Of a DNA stretch of 64,000 nt, positions 57,846-64,000 are shown in pieces. The stretch's first letter is position 1; the number at the start of each line of letters is the position of its first letter. Under the pieces are notes generated by a model. The model saw only the letters and a list, made by a program, of their open reading frames with translations, was not told the origin of the DNA and ran no database searches. Source of the DNA: Kineosporiaceae bacterium SCSIO 59966. Its GTDB lineage: Bacteria; Actinomycetota; Actinomycetes; Actinomycetales; SCSIO-59966. The position numbers and the translations under genes are program-made. Location of the stretch: contig CP052876.1 in assembly GCA_020881835.1 (NCBI GenBank), forward strand, positions 2,852,001 through 2,916,000, written 5' to 3'.

Positions 57846-57862
57846 ATACCCCGTGGGGGTAT
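57846..57862. promoter_or_regulatory. CsoR-type copper operator upstream of the copper ATPase
   Basis: ATACCCCGTGGGGGTAT is a near-perfect palindrome of the TACCCC/GGGGTA type bound by CsoR in actinobacteria. It is 113 bp upstream of the ATPase start. TACAGT (minus strand, 57867-57872) beside it could be the -10 box. Confidence 0.8.
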
Positions 57863-58137
57863 CCCTACTGTAGGTCGCCGAGTGCTGCGTCCTGCTGCGT
57901 GCCGATAGAGATTTGATGAATTCCGACCGCGCCTGCCACGGGTGCGCCGACCCGGCGCAGCGGTCAAGAACGGCCCGCCGCTGACTGGCCACGGCGCGGT
58001 CGCGGTCCGTGACGCCGTTACGGAGCGGATCGCCGCCACGCATGAGCATCCCCACAGCAGCATCCCTCGACCCGCCGCCGTCCGGGGCAGGCCGATCGTC
58101 CCTTCACCTACGGCCACCGAACGCCGAACCTGGAGGC

Positions 58138-60861
58138 ATGACAACGGCGACATCCGGGACCCACCACGGCATGACGGCCCACGAGGTCGTCCTGCTGCTG
58201 GAGACCGACCACCGCACCGGGCTGACCGAGCAGGAGGCCGCGGCCCGGCTGCAGCGCTTCGGCCCCAACGAGCTGCCCGCCACGACCGGCAGCGGGGCGC
58301 TGCTGCGCCTGCTGCGCCAGTTCCACCACCCACTGATCTACGTCCTGCTCGCGGCCGCCGTCGTGACGCTCGTGCTGCGCGAGTACGTCGACGCCGGCGT
58401 CATCCTCGGGGTCGTCGTCATCAACGCCGTCATCGGGTTCATCCAGGAGTCCCGCGCCGAGGCGTCGCTCGACGCGCTGAGGTCGATGGTTCGCACCAGC
58501 GCGCGCGTCGTCCGCGACGGGGTCCAGCGCGCTGTGGACTCCGCCGACCTCGTCCCGGGCGACCTGGTGCTCGTCGAGGCGGGCGACAAGGTGCCGGCCG
58601 ACCTGCGACTGATCGAGGTCACCGAGCTCGCCGCCGACGAGTCGGCGCTGACCGGGGAGTCCGTCCCTGTCGCCAAGGCCGTGCCGCCGCTGCCCGACGG
58701 CACGCCGGTCGCCGACCGGGTCAACATGCTGTACTCCGGCACGCTGCTGACCTCCGGCAGCGGAACCGGCGTCGTCGTGGCCACCGGCGCGAGCACCGAG
58801 CTCGGTGAGATCCACCGACTGGTCGGCTCGGCGGAGTCCCTGGCCACCCCGCTCACTCGCCAGCTCGGCGAGTTCAGCAAGGTCCTCACCGTCATCATCC
58901 TCGGCCTGGCCGCCGGCACGTTCGCCCTTGGCCTCGCCCAGGGCCGCGACGTCGCCGACATGTTCGTAGCGGCGGTGGCGCTCGCGGTCGGCGCGATCCC
59001 GGAGGGGCTGCCGGCCGCCGTCACCATCACCCTGGCGATCGGGGTCTCCCGGATGGCCCGGCGCCGGGCCGTCGTCCGCAGGCTGCCGGCGGTCGAGACC
59101 CTCGGCAGCACGACGGTCATCTGCTCCGACAAGACCGGGACCCTCACCGAGAACCAGATGACCGTGCGGACGGTGTGGACGCCGGACCGCCGGTTCGCGG
59201 TGACCGGCTCCGGGTACGACCCGCACGGCCGGGTCGAGACCCCCGACGGCGAAACGGTCGACCACCACGCCGACCACGCCCTGCGCTGGAGCCTGGTCGC
59301 CGGCGCCGCGTGCAACGACGCCCGGCTCAGCCGCGGTGAGGACGACCGGACCACGGTCATCGGCGACCCCACCGAGGGCGCGCTGCTGACCGTGGCCAGT
59401 AAGGCTGGCCTGGACGTCGACGAGCTCGCCGAGCGCCTGCCCCGCACGTCGACGACGCCGTTCAGCTCCGAGCGCCAGTACATGGTCACCGTGCACCGGG
59501 ACGTCGAGCACGACCGGTACGTCGCGCTGTGCAAGGGAGCGACCGAGCGGGTGCTCCCCCTGTGCCGGGCCGCCCTGGGGGCGGACGGCGTCGAGCGGCC
59601 ACTGGACGCCGAGGCGGTGCTGCGGGTCGTCGACGAGCTCGCCGCAGACGGCCTGCGCGTGCTCGCGACCGCGGGCGCCGAGGTCGACGGCCCCGAGGCC
59701 CCGGCCGAGGAGGACCTGGCCGGCCGGCTCGTGCTGACCGGCCTGCAGGCGATGCTCGACCCGCCGCGGCCCGCCGCCGTCGAAGCCGTCCGCGCCTGCC
59801 GGACCGCCGGTATCGACGTCAAGATGGTCACCGGCGACCACGCCGCCACCGCCACGGCGATCGCCGGCCAGCTCGGTCTGCTGGAGGGGGAGCCGCAGCC
59901 CGGCGACGTGCTGACCGGCGCCGACCTCGCAGCCATGTCGGACGACGAGTACGCCGACGCCGTGGACCGCGCCGTCGTGCTCGCCCGGGTCACCCCGGAG
60001 CAGAAGCTCCGCCTGGTCCGCGGGCTGCAGGCACGGCGCAACGTCGTCGCGATGACCGGCGACGGGGTCAACGACGCGCCCGCGCTCCAGCAGGCCGACA
60101 TCGGGATCGCGATGGGCCGCGGCGGCACCGAGGTGGCCAAGGAGGCCGCCGACATGGTGCTCACCGACGACGAGTTCGCCACCATCGAGGCCGCCGTCGA
60201 AGAAGGTCGCGGCGTCTTCGACAACCTCACCAAGTTCATCGTGTGGACCCTGCCCACGAACATGGGTGAGGGACTCGTCATCCTCGTCGCGATCGTGGCG
60301 GGCGGGCTGCTGCCGATCCTGCCGACCCAGATCCTGTGGATCAACATGACGACCGCGGTCGCGCTCGGGCTCATGCTGGCCTTCGAGCCCAAGGAGCCCG
60401 GCATCATGACCCGGCCACCGCGGGACCCTCGTCGTCCGCTGCTCACCGGGGACCTCGTCACCCGGATCCTGCTCGTGTCGGCACTGCTCGTCGCCGGCTC
60501 GTGGTGGGTGTTCCAGTGGGAGCTGGACGCCGGCGCCGACCCCGCGACCGCCCGGACCGCCGCGGTCAACGTCTTCGTCGCCGTCGAGCTGCTCTACCTG
60601 TTCAGCTGCCGGTCCCTGACCCACCCGGCGCACACCGTCGGCCTGCTGAGCAACCGCTGGCTCGTCGTCGGCGTCACCGTGCAGGTCCTGCTGCAGGCCG
60701 CGCTGACGTACCTGCCGGTGATGAACCGGCTGTTCCAGACCGCCCCGCTGGACGCCGAGACCTGGTTACGGATCGCGCTCGTCGCCGTCCTCGCCTGGGT
60801 CGTGGTCGAGATCGACAAGCACCGCCGGGCCCGGGGTCTTGCCCTCACTACCCGTGGGTAG
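58138..60861 (+). CDS. Cation-transporting P-type ATPase, P2 (Ca2+-like)
   Basis: 907 residues. It has an N-terminal cation-ATPase domain ([27 protein letters not shown]), the actuator motif LTGESVP, the membrane Ca2+-site motif [11 protein letters not shown], phosphorylation site [13 protein letters not shown] and hinge [12 protein letters not shown]. These mark the SERCA/PMCA-type group rather than metal P1B pumps. The ion is probably Ca2+, perhaps Mn2+. ATG 58138 has GGAGG only 1 nt upstream, so ATG 58171 (MTAHEV) may be the true start. It is divergent from the copper ATPase. Its stop lies in a palindrome. Confidence 0.92.
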   Translation: MTTATSGTHHGMTAHEVVLLLETDHRTGLTEQEAAARLQRFGPNELPATTGSGALLRLLRQFHHPLIYVLLAAAVVTLVLREYVDAGVILGVVVINAVIGFIQESRAEASLDALRSMVRTSARVVRDGVQRAVDSADLVPGDLVLVEAGDKVPADLRLIEVTELAADESALTGESVPVAKAVPPLPDGTPVADRVNMLYSGTLLTSGSGTGVVVATGASTELGEIHRLVGSAESLATPLTRQLGEFSKVLTVIILGLAAGTFALGLAQGRDVADMFVAAVALAVGAIPEGLPAAVTITLAIGVSRMARRRAVVRRLPAVETLGSTTVICSDKTGTLTENQMTVRTVWTPDRRFAVTGSGYDPHGRVETPDGETVDHHADHALRWSLVAGAACNDARLSRGEDDRTTVIGDPTEGALLTVASKAGLDVDELAERLPRTSTTPFSSERQYMVTVHRDVEHDRYVALCKGATERVLPLCRAALGADGVERPLDAEAVLRVVDELAADGLRVLATAGAEVDGPEAPAEEDLAGRLVLTGLQAMLDPPRPAAVEAVRACRTAGIDVKMVTGDHAATATAIAGQLGLLEGEPQPGDVLTGADLAAMSDDEYADAVDRAVVLARVTPEQKLRLVRGLQARRNVVAMTGDGVNDAPALQQADIGIAMGRGGTEVAKEAADMVLTDDEFATIEAAVEEGRGVFDNLTKFIVWTLPTNMGEGLVILVAIVAGGLLPILPTQILWINMTTAVALGLMLAFEPKEPGIMTRPPRDPRRPLLTGDLVTRILLVSALLVAGSWWVFQWELDAGADPATARTAAVNVFVAVELLYLFSCRSLTHPAHTVGLLSNRWLVVGVTVQVLLQAALTYLPVMNRLFQTAPLDAETWLRIALVAVLAWVVVEIDKHRRARGLALTTRG

Positions 60862-60886
60862 CATCATGGTGTTACTGGCGGGTAAC
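60848..60886 (+). promoter_or_regulatory. Two palindromes between the P2 ATPase and the acyl-CoA dehydrogenase
   Basis: CTACCC-GT-GGGTAG (60848-60861) is perfect and includes the ATPase stop codon. GTTAC-TGGCGG-GTAAC (60871-60886) lies 42 bp before the dehydrogenase ATG and has the size of a TetR-type operator. The regulators are unknown. Confidence 0.5.
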
Positions 60887-60927
60887 TGCCCGCGGACGGG
60901 TGTGTCTGGTTGAAGGGACCGGCGGTC

Positions 60928-62802
60928 ATGGGCCACTACAGGAGCAACCTGCGCGACATCGAGTTCAACCTCTTCGAGGTCTTCAACCGCCAGGAGCTGC
61001 TCGGCTCCGGGCCGTACGAGGACGTCGACGCCGACACTGCCCGGGAGATCCTCGCCGAGGTGGGCCGGCTGGCCGAGAACGAGCTCGCCGAGTCGCTGCC
61101 GGAGTCCGACCGGCGTCCGCCGAGGTTCGACCCCGCCACCCACGAGGTCGAGATGCCGGAGTCCTTCGTGAAGAGCTACCAGGCGTACCTGGACGCCGAG
61201 TGGTGGCGGATGGACGTCCCGGCGGAGATCGGCGGCACCGTGGTCCCGCCGTCGCTGCGCTGGGCGACCGCCGAGCTCGTCCTGGGCTCCAATCCCGCCG
61301 TCCACATGTTCTCCGCAGGGTTCTCCTTCGCCAAGGTGCTGTACATGCTCGGCACCCCGGAGCAGAAGAAGCTCGCCGGTCACATGGTGGACAAGCACTG
61401 GGGCGCCACGATGGTGCTCACCGAGCCGGACGCCGGCTCCGACGTCGGCGCCGGCCGCGCCAAGGCCGTCCAGCAGCCCGACGGCACGTGGCACATCACC
61501 GGCGTCAAGCGGTTCATCACGAGCGCCGAGGCACCGTTCTACGACAACGTCGTCCACTTCGTCCTGGCCCGCCCCGAGGGTGCCGGTCCGGGCACGAAGG
61601 GCCTGAGCCTGTTCATCGTGCCGAAGTACCACGTCGACCCCGAGACGGGTGAGCTGGGCGACCGCAACGGCGCCTTCGTCACCAACGTCGAGAACAAGAT
61701 GGGCCTCAAGGTCTCCACTACCTGCGAGCTGCGCTTCGGCGAGGTGGACGGCATCCCCGCGGTCGGGACCCTGCTCGGAGACGTGCATGACGGAATCGCG
61801 CAGATGTTCCGCATCATCGAGTACGCCCGGATGATGGTCGGCACCAAGGCGATCGCGACACTGAGCACCGGCTACCTCAATGCCCTGGAGTACGCCAAGG
61901 AGCGAGTCCAGGGCGCCGACCTCACCCAGATGACGGACAAGACGGCGCCCCGGGTCACCATCACCCACCACCCCGACGTCCGGCGCTCGCTGATGCTGCA
62001 GAAGGCGTACGCCGAGGGTCTGCGTGCCCTCGTGCTGTTCACTGCCACCCAGCAGGACGTCGTCGACCGGGCGCTGCACACGGCCGGTAACGAGGAGTTC
62101 GAGCCCGGCAGCCCCGAGGACATGGCGGTGCGGGTCAACGACCTGCTGCTGCCCCTCGTCAAGGGCGTCGGGTCCGAGCGGGCGTGGGTGCTGCTCGGCA
62201 CGGAGAGCCTGCAGACCCTCGGCGGCTCCGGGTTCCTCCAGGACTACCCGATCGAGCAGTACGTCCGCGACGCCAAGATCGACACTCTGTACGAGGGCAC
62301 GACCGCGATCCAGGGGATGGACTTCTTCTTCCGCAAGATCGTGCGGGACAAGGGCACGGCGCTGGGACACCTCGCCGCGCAGATCCAGGACTTCATCAAG
62401 GGTGACGGCGGCAGCGGCGAGCTGGCCCGCGAGCGCGAGCTGCTCGCCCAGGCACTGGAGGACACCCAGGGCATCGTCGGCTACATGGTCGGCCAGCTCA
62501 TGGCGTCCGACCCGCGGGCCGAGGGCGGCGACCCGCGCAACGTCTACAAGGTCGGTCAGAACACCACCCGGCTGCTCATGGCCGCCGGCGACGTCGTCGT
62601 CGGCTGGTTGCTGCTGCGCCAGGCCGAGGTGGCGCTCGCGGCGCTGCCGGGCGCGTCGGCGCAGGACCGGCAGTTCTACGAGGGCAAGGTGGCCGCCGCC
62701 CGGTTCTTCGCCCGGACGGTGCTGCCGCGGATCACGTCCGACCGCGCCGTCGCCGAGGGCACCGACAACTTCCTCATGGACGTCGACGAGTCCGCCTTCT
62801 GA
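60928..62802 (+). CDS. Acyl-CoA dehydrogenase, long form (about 600 residues)
   Basis: 624 residues, longer than the usual 380 because of an N-terminal leader and a C-terminal helical domain, as in FadE5 or DmdC-like enzymes. FAD and substrate segments are [20 protein letters not shown] and [14 protein letters not shown]. The likely catalytic Glu is in [19 protein letters not shown]. It oxidises an acyl-CoA at the alpha-beta bond and passes electrons to ETF. ATG 60928 is used (AAGGGA upstream). The acyl substrate is not predictable. Repeat array 4 starts 14 bp after its stop. Confidence 0.93.
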   Translation: MGHYRSNLRDIEFNLFEVFNRQELLGSGPYEDVDADTAREILAEVGRLAENELAESLPESDRRPPRFDPATHEVEMPESFVKSYQAYLDAEWWRMDVPAEIGGTVVPPSLRWATAELVLGSNPAVHMFSAGFSFAKVLYMLGTPEQKKLAGHMVDKHWGATMVLTEPDAGSDVGAGRAKAVQQPDGTWHITGVKRFITSAEAPFYDNVVHFVLARPEGAGPGTKGLSLFIVPKYHVDPETGELGDRNGAFVTNVENKMGLKVSTTCELRFGEVDGIPAVGTLLGDVHDGIAQMFRIIEYARMMVGTKAIATLSTGYLNALEYAKERVQGADLTQMTDKTAPRVTITHHPDVRRSLMLQKAYAEGLRALVLFTATQQDVVDRALHTAGNEEFEPGSPEDMAVRVNDLLLPLVKGVGSERAWVLLGTESLQTLGGSGFLQDYPIEQYVRDAKIDTLYEGTTAIQGMDFFFRKIVRDKGTALGHLAAQIQDFIKGDGGSGELARERELLAQALEDTQGIVGYMVGQLMASDPRAEGGDPRNVYKVGQNTTRLLMAAGDVVVGWLLLRQAEVALAALPGASAQDRQFYEGKVAAARFFARTVLPRITSDRAVAEGTDNFLMDVDESAF

Positions 62803-62816
62803 CCCCTCCTAAATCG

Positions 62817-63060
62817 GTGATCATGCAATCCCGCCACCCTCACACCACCTGCCCGTGATCATGCAATCCCGCCACCCTCGTCATGCCTCCTGTCCGTGAT
62901 CATGCAATCCCGCCACCTTCGCCGCGGGTGACGGGAATGCATGATCACGGGCGTGTCGCAGAATGCTGGGTTCGTCACACCCTTTGCGGCGTGTCGTGCC
63001 GCCAACCCAGCATTCTGCGAACGGGCGGCAGGGGCACAGGTAGCGGGACTGCATGATCAC
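62817..63060. repeat. Intergenic repeat array 4
   Basis: O is forward at 62817-62838, 62855-62876 and 62896-62917, and reversed at 62927-62948 (two changes) and 63039-63060 (two changes). One B copy is at 62959-63017, exactly 59 nt. Here the inverted match between the B ends is longer (CAGAATGCTGGGTT and AACCCAGCATTCTG). B is followed by reversed O after 21 nt. Unlike arrays 1 and 2, the flanking genes point the same way. Confidence 0.9.
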
Positions 63061-63204
63061 GAAGAGGGGATTTTCGACTGATCACCCACGGGGTTGTCGA
63101 CTCGATGACCAGGGGTGGGTTGACGGGGTGGGGCGGGGACGTGGCACGGTGGAGGCGCAAGGACTGGCCCGCACGGGCCCCGTCGACTGCGAATCGGAGC
63201 GACC

Positions 63205-63483
63205 ATGCTCACCCTCACCCCGAGCGCCCAGACCCTCGTCCGTGACCTGACTGCTCAGCCGGAGGTGCCGGACGGTGCCGGACTGCGCATCGCGCCCGCC
63301 CCGACGCCGGGGCAGCTCCAGGTCTCCATCACCCCTGCGCCAGAACCCGGCGACGAGGTCGTCGACAACGACGGCGCGCGGGTCTTCGTCGACCCGCAGA
63401 CCGCTGAGCTGCTCGCCGACAGCACCCTGGACGCCCAGCAGGGCTCCGACGGACCCTCGTTCCTGCTGACCCAGGGCGGCTGA
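63205..63483 (+). CDS. HesB/IscA-like small protein without cysteines
   Basis: 92 residues starting MLTLTPSAQTLVRDLTAQPE. The layout (short helix, GAGLRIAPAP strand, then a VVDNDGARVFVDPQTAELL segment) follows the HesB/IscA fold. None of the three cluster-binding cysteines of IscA is present, so it cannot bind an iron-sulfur cluster in the usual way. Such cysteine-free members are known in actinobacteria with no defined role. GGAG precedes ATG 63205. Confidence 0.75.
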   Translation: MLTLTPSAQTLVRDLTAQPEVPDGAGLRIAPAPTPGQLQVSITPAPEPGDEVVDNDGARVFVDPQTAELLADSTLDAQQGSDGPSFLLTQGG

Positions 63484-63599
63484 CCCTCCGGCTGACTCGG
63501 GGCGGCTGACCCGCCACCTCGAGTTGCGGTCCCGCGGTGGCCGCGGGTCAATGGCCACCGCGTACGGGCCGTCCGGGCCCGTGGACACCGGAGGTAGGC

Positions 63600-63827
63600 A
63601 TGGGAATCGGCGTCAGCATCTTCCTGCTCGCCCTGGGCCTCATCCTGGCCCTGGCGGTCGAGATCGAGGTCGCGGGCATCGACATCCAGGTCGTCGGCTG
63701 GATCCTCGTCGTCGTCGGCCTCGTCGGTCTCGTCATGACTGCCTTCGTGTGGGGCCCGCGCCGGCGCGAGACCCGCGGGCAGGTCGTCGAGGAGCGCCGC
63801 ACGTACGACGACCGCCCGCCGGTCTGA
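63600..63827 (+). CDS. DUF6458-like small membrane protein
   Basis: 75 residues: two hydrophobic helices (MGIGVSIFLLALGLILALAV and VVGWILVVVGLVGLVMTAFV) joined by a short acidic loop, then a basic/acidic tail ending RTYDDRPPV. GGAGG is 6 nt upstream of ATG 63600. The pattern is common in actinobacteria; function unknown. A perfect hairpin terminator follows. Confidence 0.85.
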   Translation: MGIGVSIFLLALGLILALAVEIEVAGIDIQVVGWILVVVGLVGLVMTAFVWGPRRRETRGQVVEERRTYDDRPPV

Positions 63828-63885
63828 CCGGCGGCCACAAGAACCCAGAGCGGCACCCGGGGGAAGGCACCCGGGGCAGCACCGT

Positions 63886-63923
63886 CGACGGGCTGTGAGG
63901 CGGCCTAGCCTCACAGCCCGTCG
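63886..63923. terminator. Bidirectional terminator with perfect 15-bp stem
   Basis: CGACGGGCTGTGAGG (63886-63900) and CCTCACAGCCCGTCG (63909-63923) are perfectly complementary around an 8-nt loop, between convergent genes. The right arm contains the last four codons and the stop of the minus-strand gene. Confidence 0.85.
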
Positions 63924-64000
63924 GCGTCTGCGCGTTCGACGAGCGGACCCAGGTCGTGGTGGACGTCGTCCAGCCGGGCCATCGGGTCACCGCGCCGGGC
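63911..64000 (-). CDS. C-terminal end of an unknown gene (partial)
   Basis: The frame entering from the right edge reads ARRGDPMARLDDVHHDLGPL, then VERADADGL and stop. It looks like a coding amphipathic helix, with G/C at third positions. Its stop codon is in the stem of a bidirectional terminator. No family can be named from 29 residues. Confidence 0.5.
   Translation of the reverse strand, partial: ARRGDPMARLDDVHHDLGPLVERADADGL

Noticed and set aside
63733-63990. A minus-strand frame of 85 codons crossing the right-hand terminator
   Set aside because: It runs through the hairpin and the DUF6458-like gene in another phase; the frame ending at 63911 has coding character and explains the right edge better.

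Overview
The window is high-GC DNA from an actinobacterium. The evidence is the dnaK-grpE-dnaJ-hspR operon, HspR-type (HAIR) operators at dnaK and clpB, many GTG starts with four-base GTGA/ATGA stop-start overlaps, a CsoR-type copper box, and a MobF relaxase remnant of actinobacterial type. The gene set suggests an aerobic heterotroph. Family or genus cannot be fixed from the sequence alone. No rRNA, CRISPR array or intact prophage is present; there is one tRNA gene.

Layout. 0-4.5 kb: a DUF368 membrane protein, a pyrE operon (SDR-pyrE-RNA methyltransferase) and exonuclease III. 4.5-9.2 kb: a four-gene molybdenum hydroxylase operon (coxG-M-S-L like). 9.6-18.1 kb: an SDR, a GAF/PAS/GGDEF/EAL c-di-GMP protein, an RND exporter and a hydrolase. 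18.2-20.8 kb: clpB, divergent from an alanine-type symporter. 22.6-27.2 kb: a ROK regulator divergent from a sugar ABC transporter. 27.3-31.4 kb: the DnaK chaperone operon. 31.6-35.0 kb: a thiamine-precursor ECF transporter under a TPP riboswitch. 35.4-43.6 kb: histidine degradation (hutH, hutU, an AllC-like amidase, hutF, hutI) with an IclR regulator. 43.6-45.9 kb: a membrane-bound Fe-S oxidoreductase. 46-52.6 kb: small unknown genes, dcd, a VapBC-type toxin-antitoxin pair and a glycine betaine ABC transporter with CBS domains. 52.8-54.6 kb: tRNA-Gly followed by wreckage of an integrated element (integrase, ATPase and relaxase pieces). 54.6-60.9 kb: csoR, a three-domain copper ATPase and a Ca2+-type P-ATPase. 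60.9-64 kb: an acyl-CoA dehydrogenase and small genes.

How the genes work together. HspR (27.3 kb) probably represses both its own operon and clpB through the HAIR sites at 20.86 and 31.48-31.56 kb, so DnaK and ClpB disaggregation are induced together. The TPP riboswitch shuts the YkoEDC transporter when thiamine diphosphate is plentiful. The hut genes carry histidine to N-formylglutamate by the HutF route; no recognisable HutG is present, and the AllC-like amidase inside the operon is the obvious candidate for the last step. CsoR and a CsoR-type box should control the copper ATPase.

The least explained structure is a two-part repeat found at four intergenic loci (1.0, 10.5, 46.0 and 62.8 kb). 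Each locus has a 22-nt element and a 59-nt element with perfect 10-bp inverted ends, set 21 or 23 nt apart, often as mirror-image copies, and always just past the stop codon of a gene.
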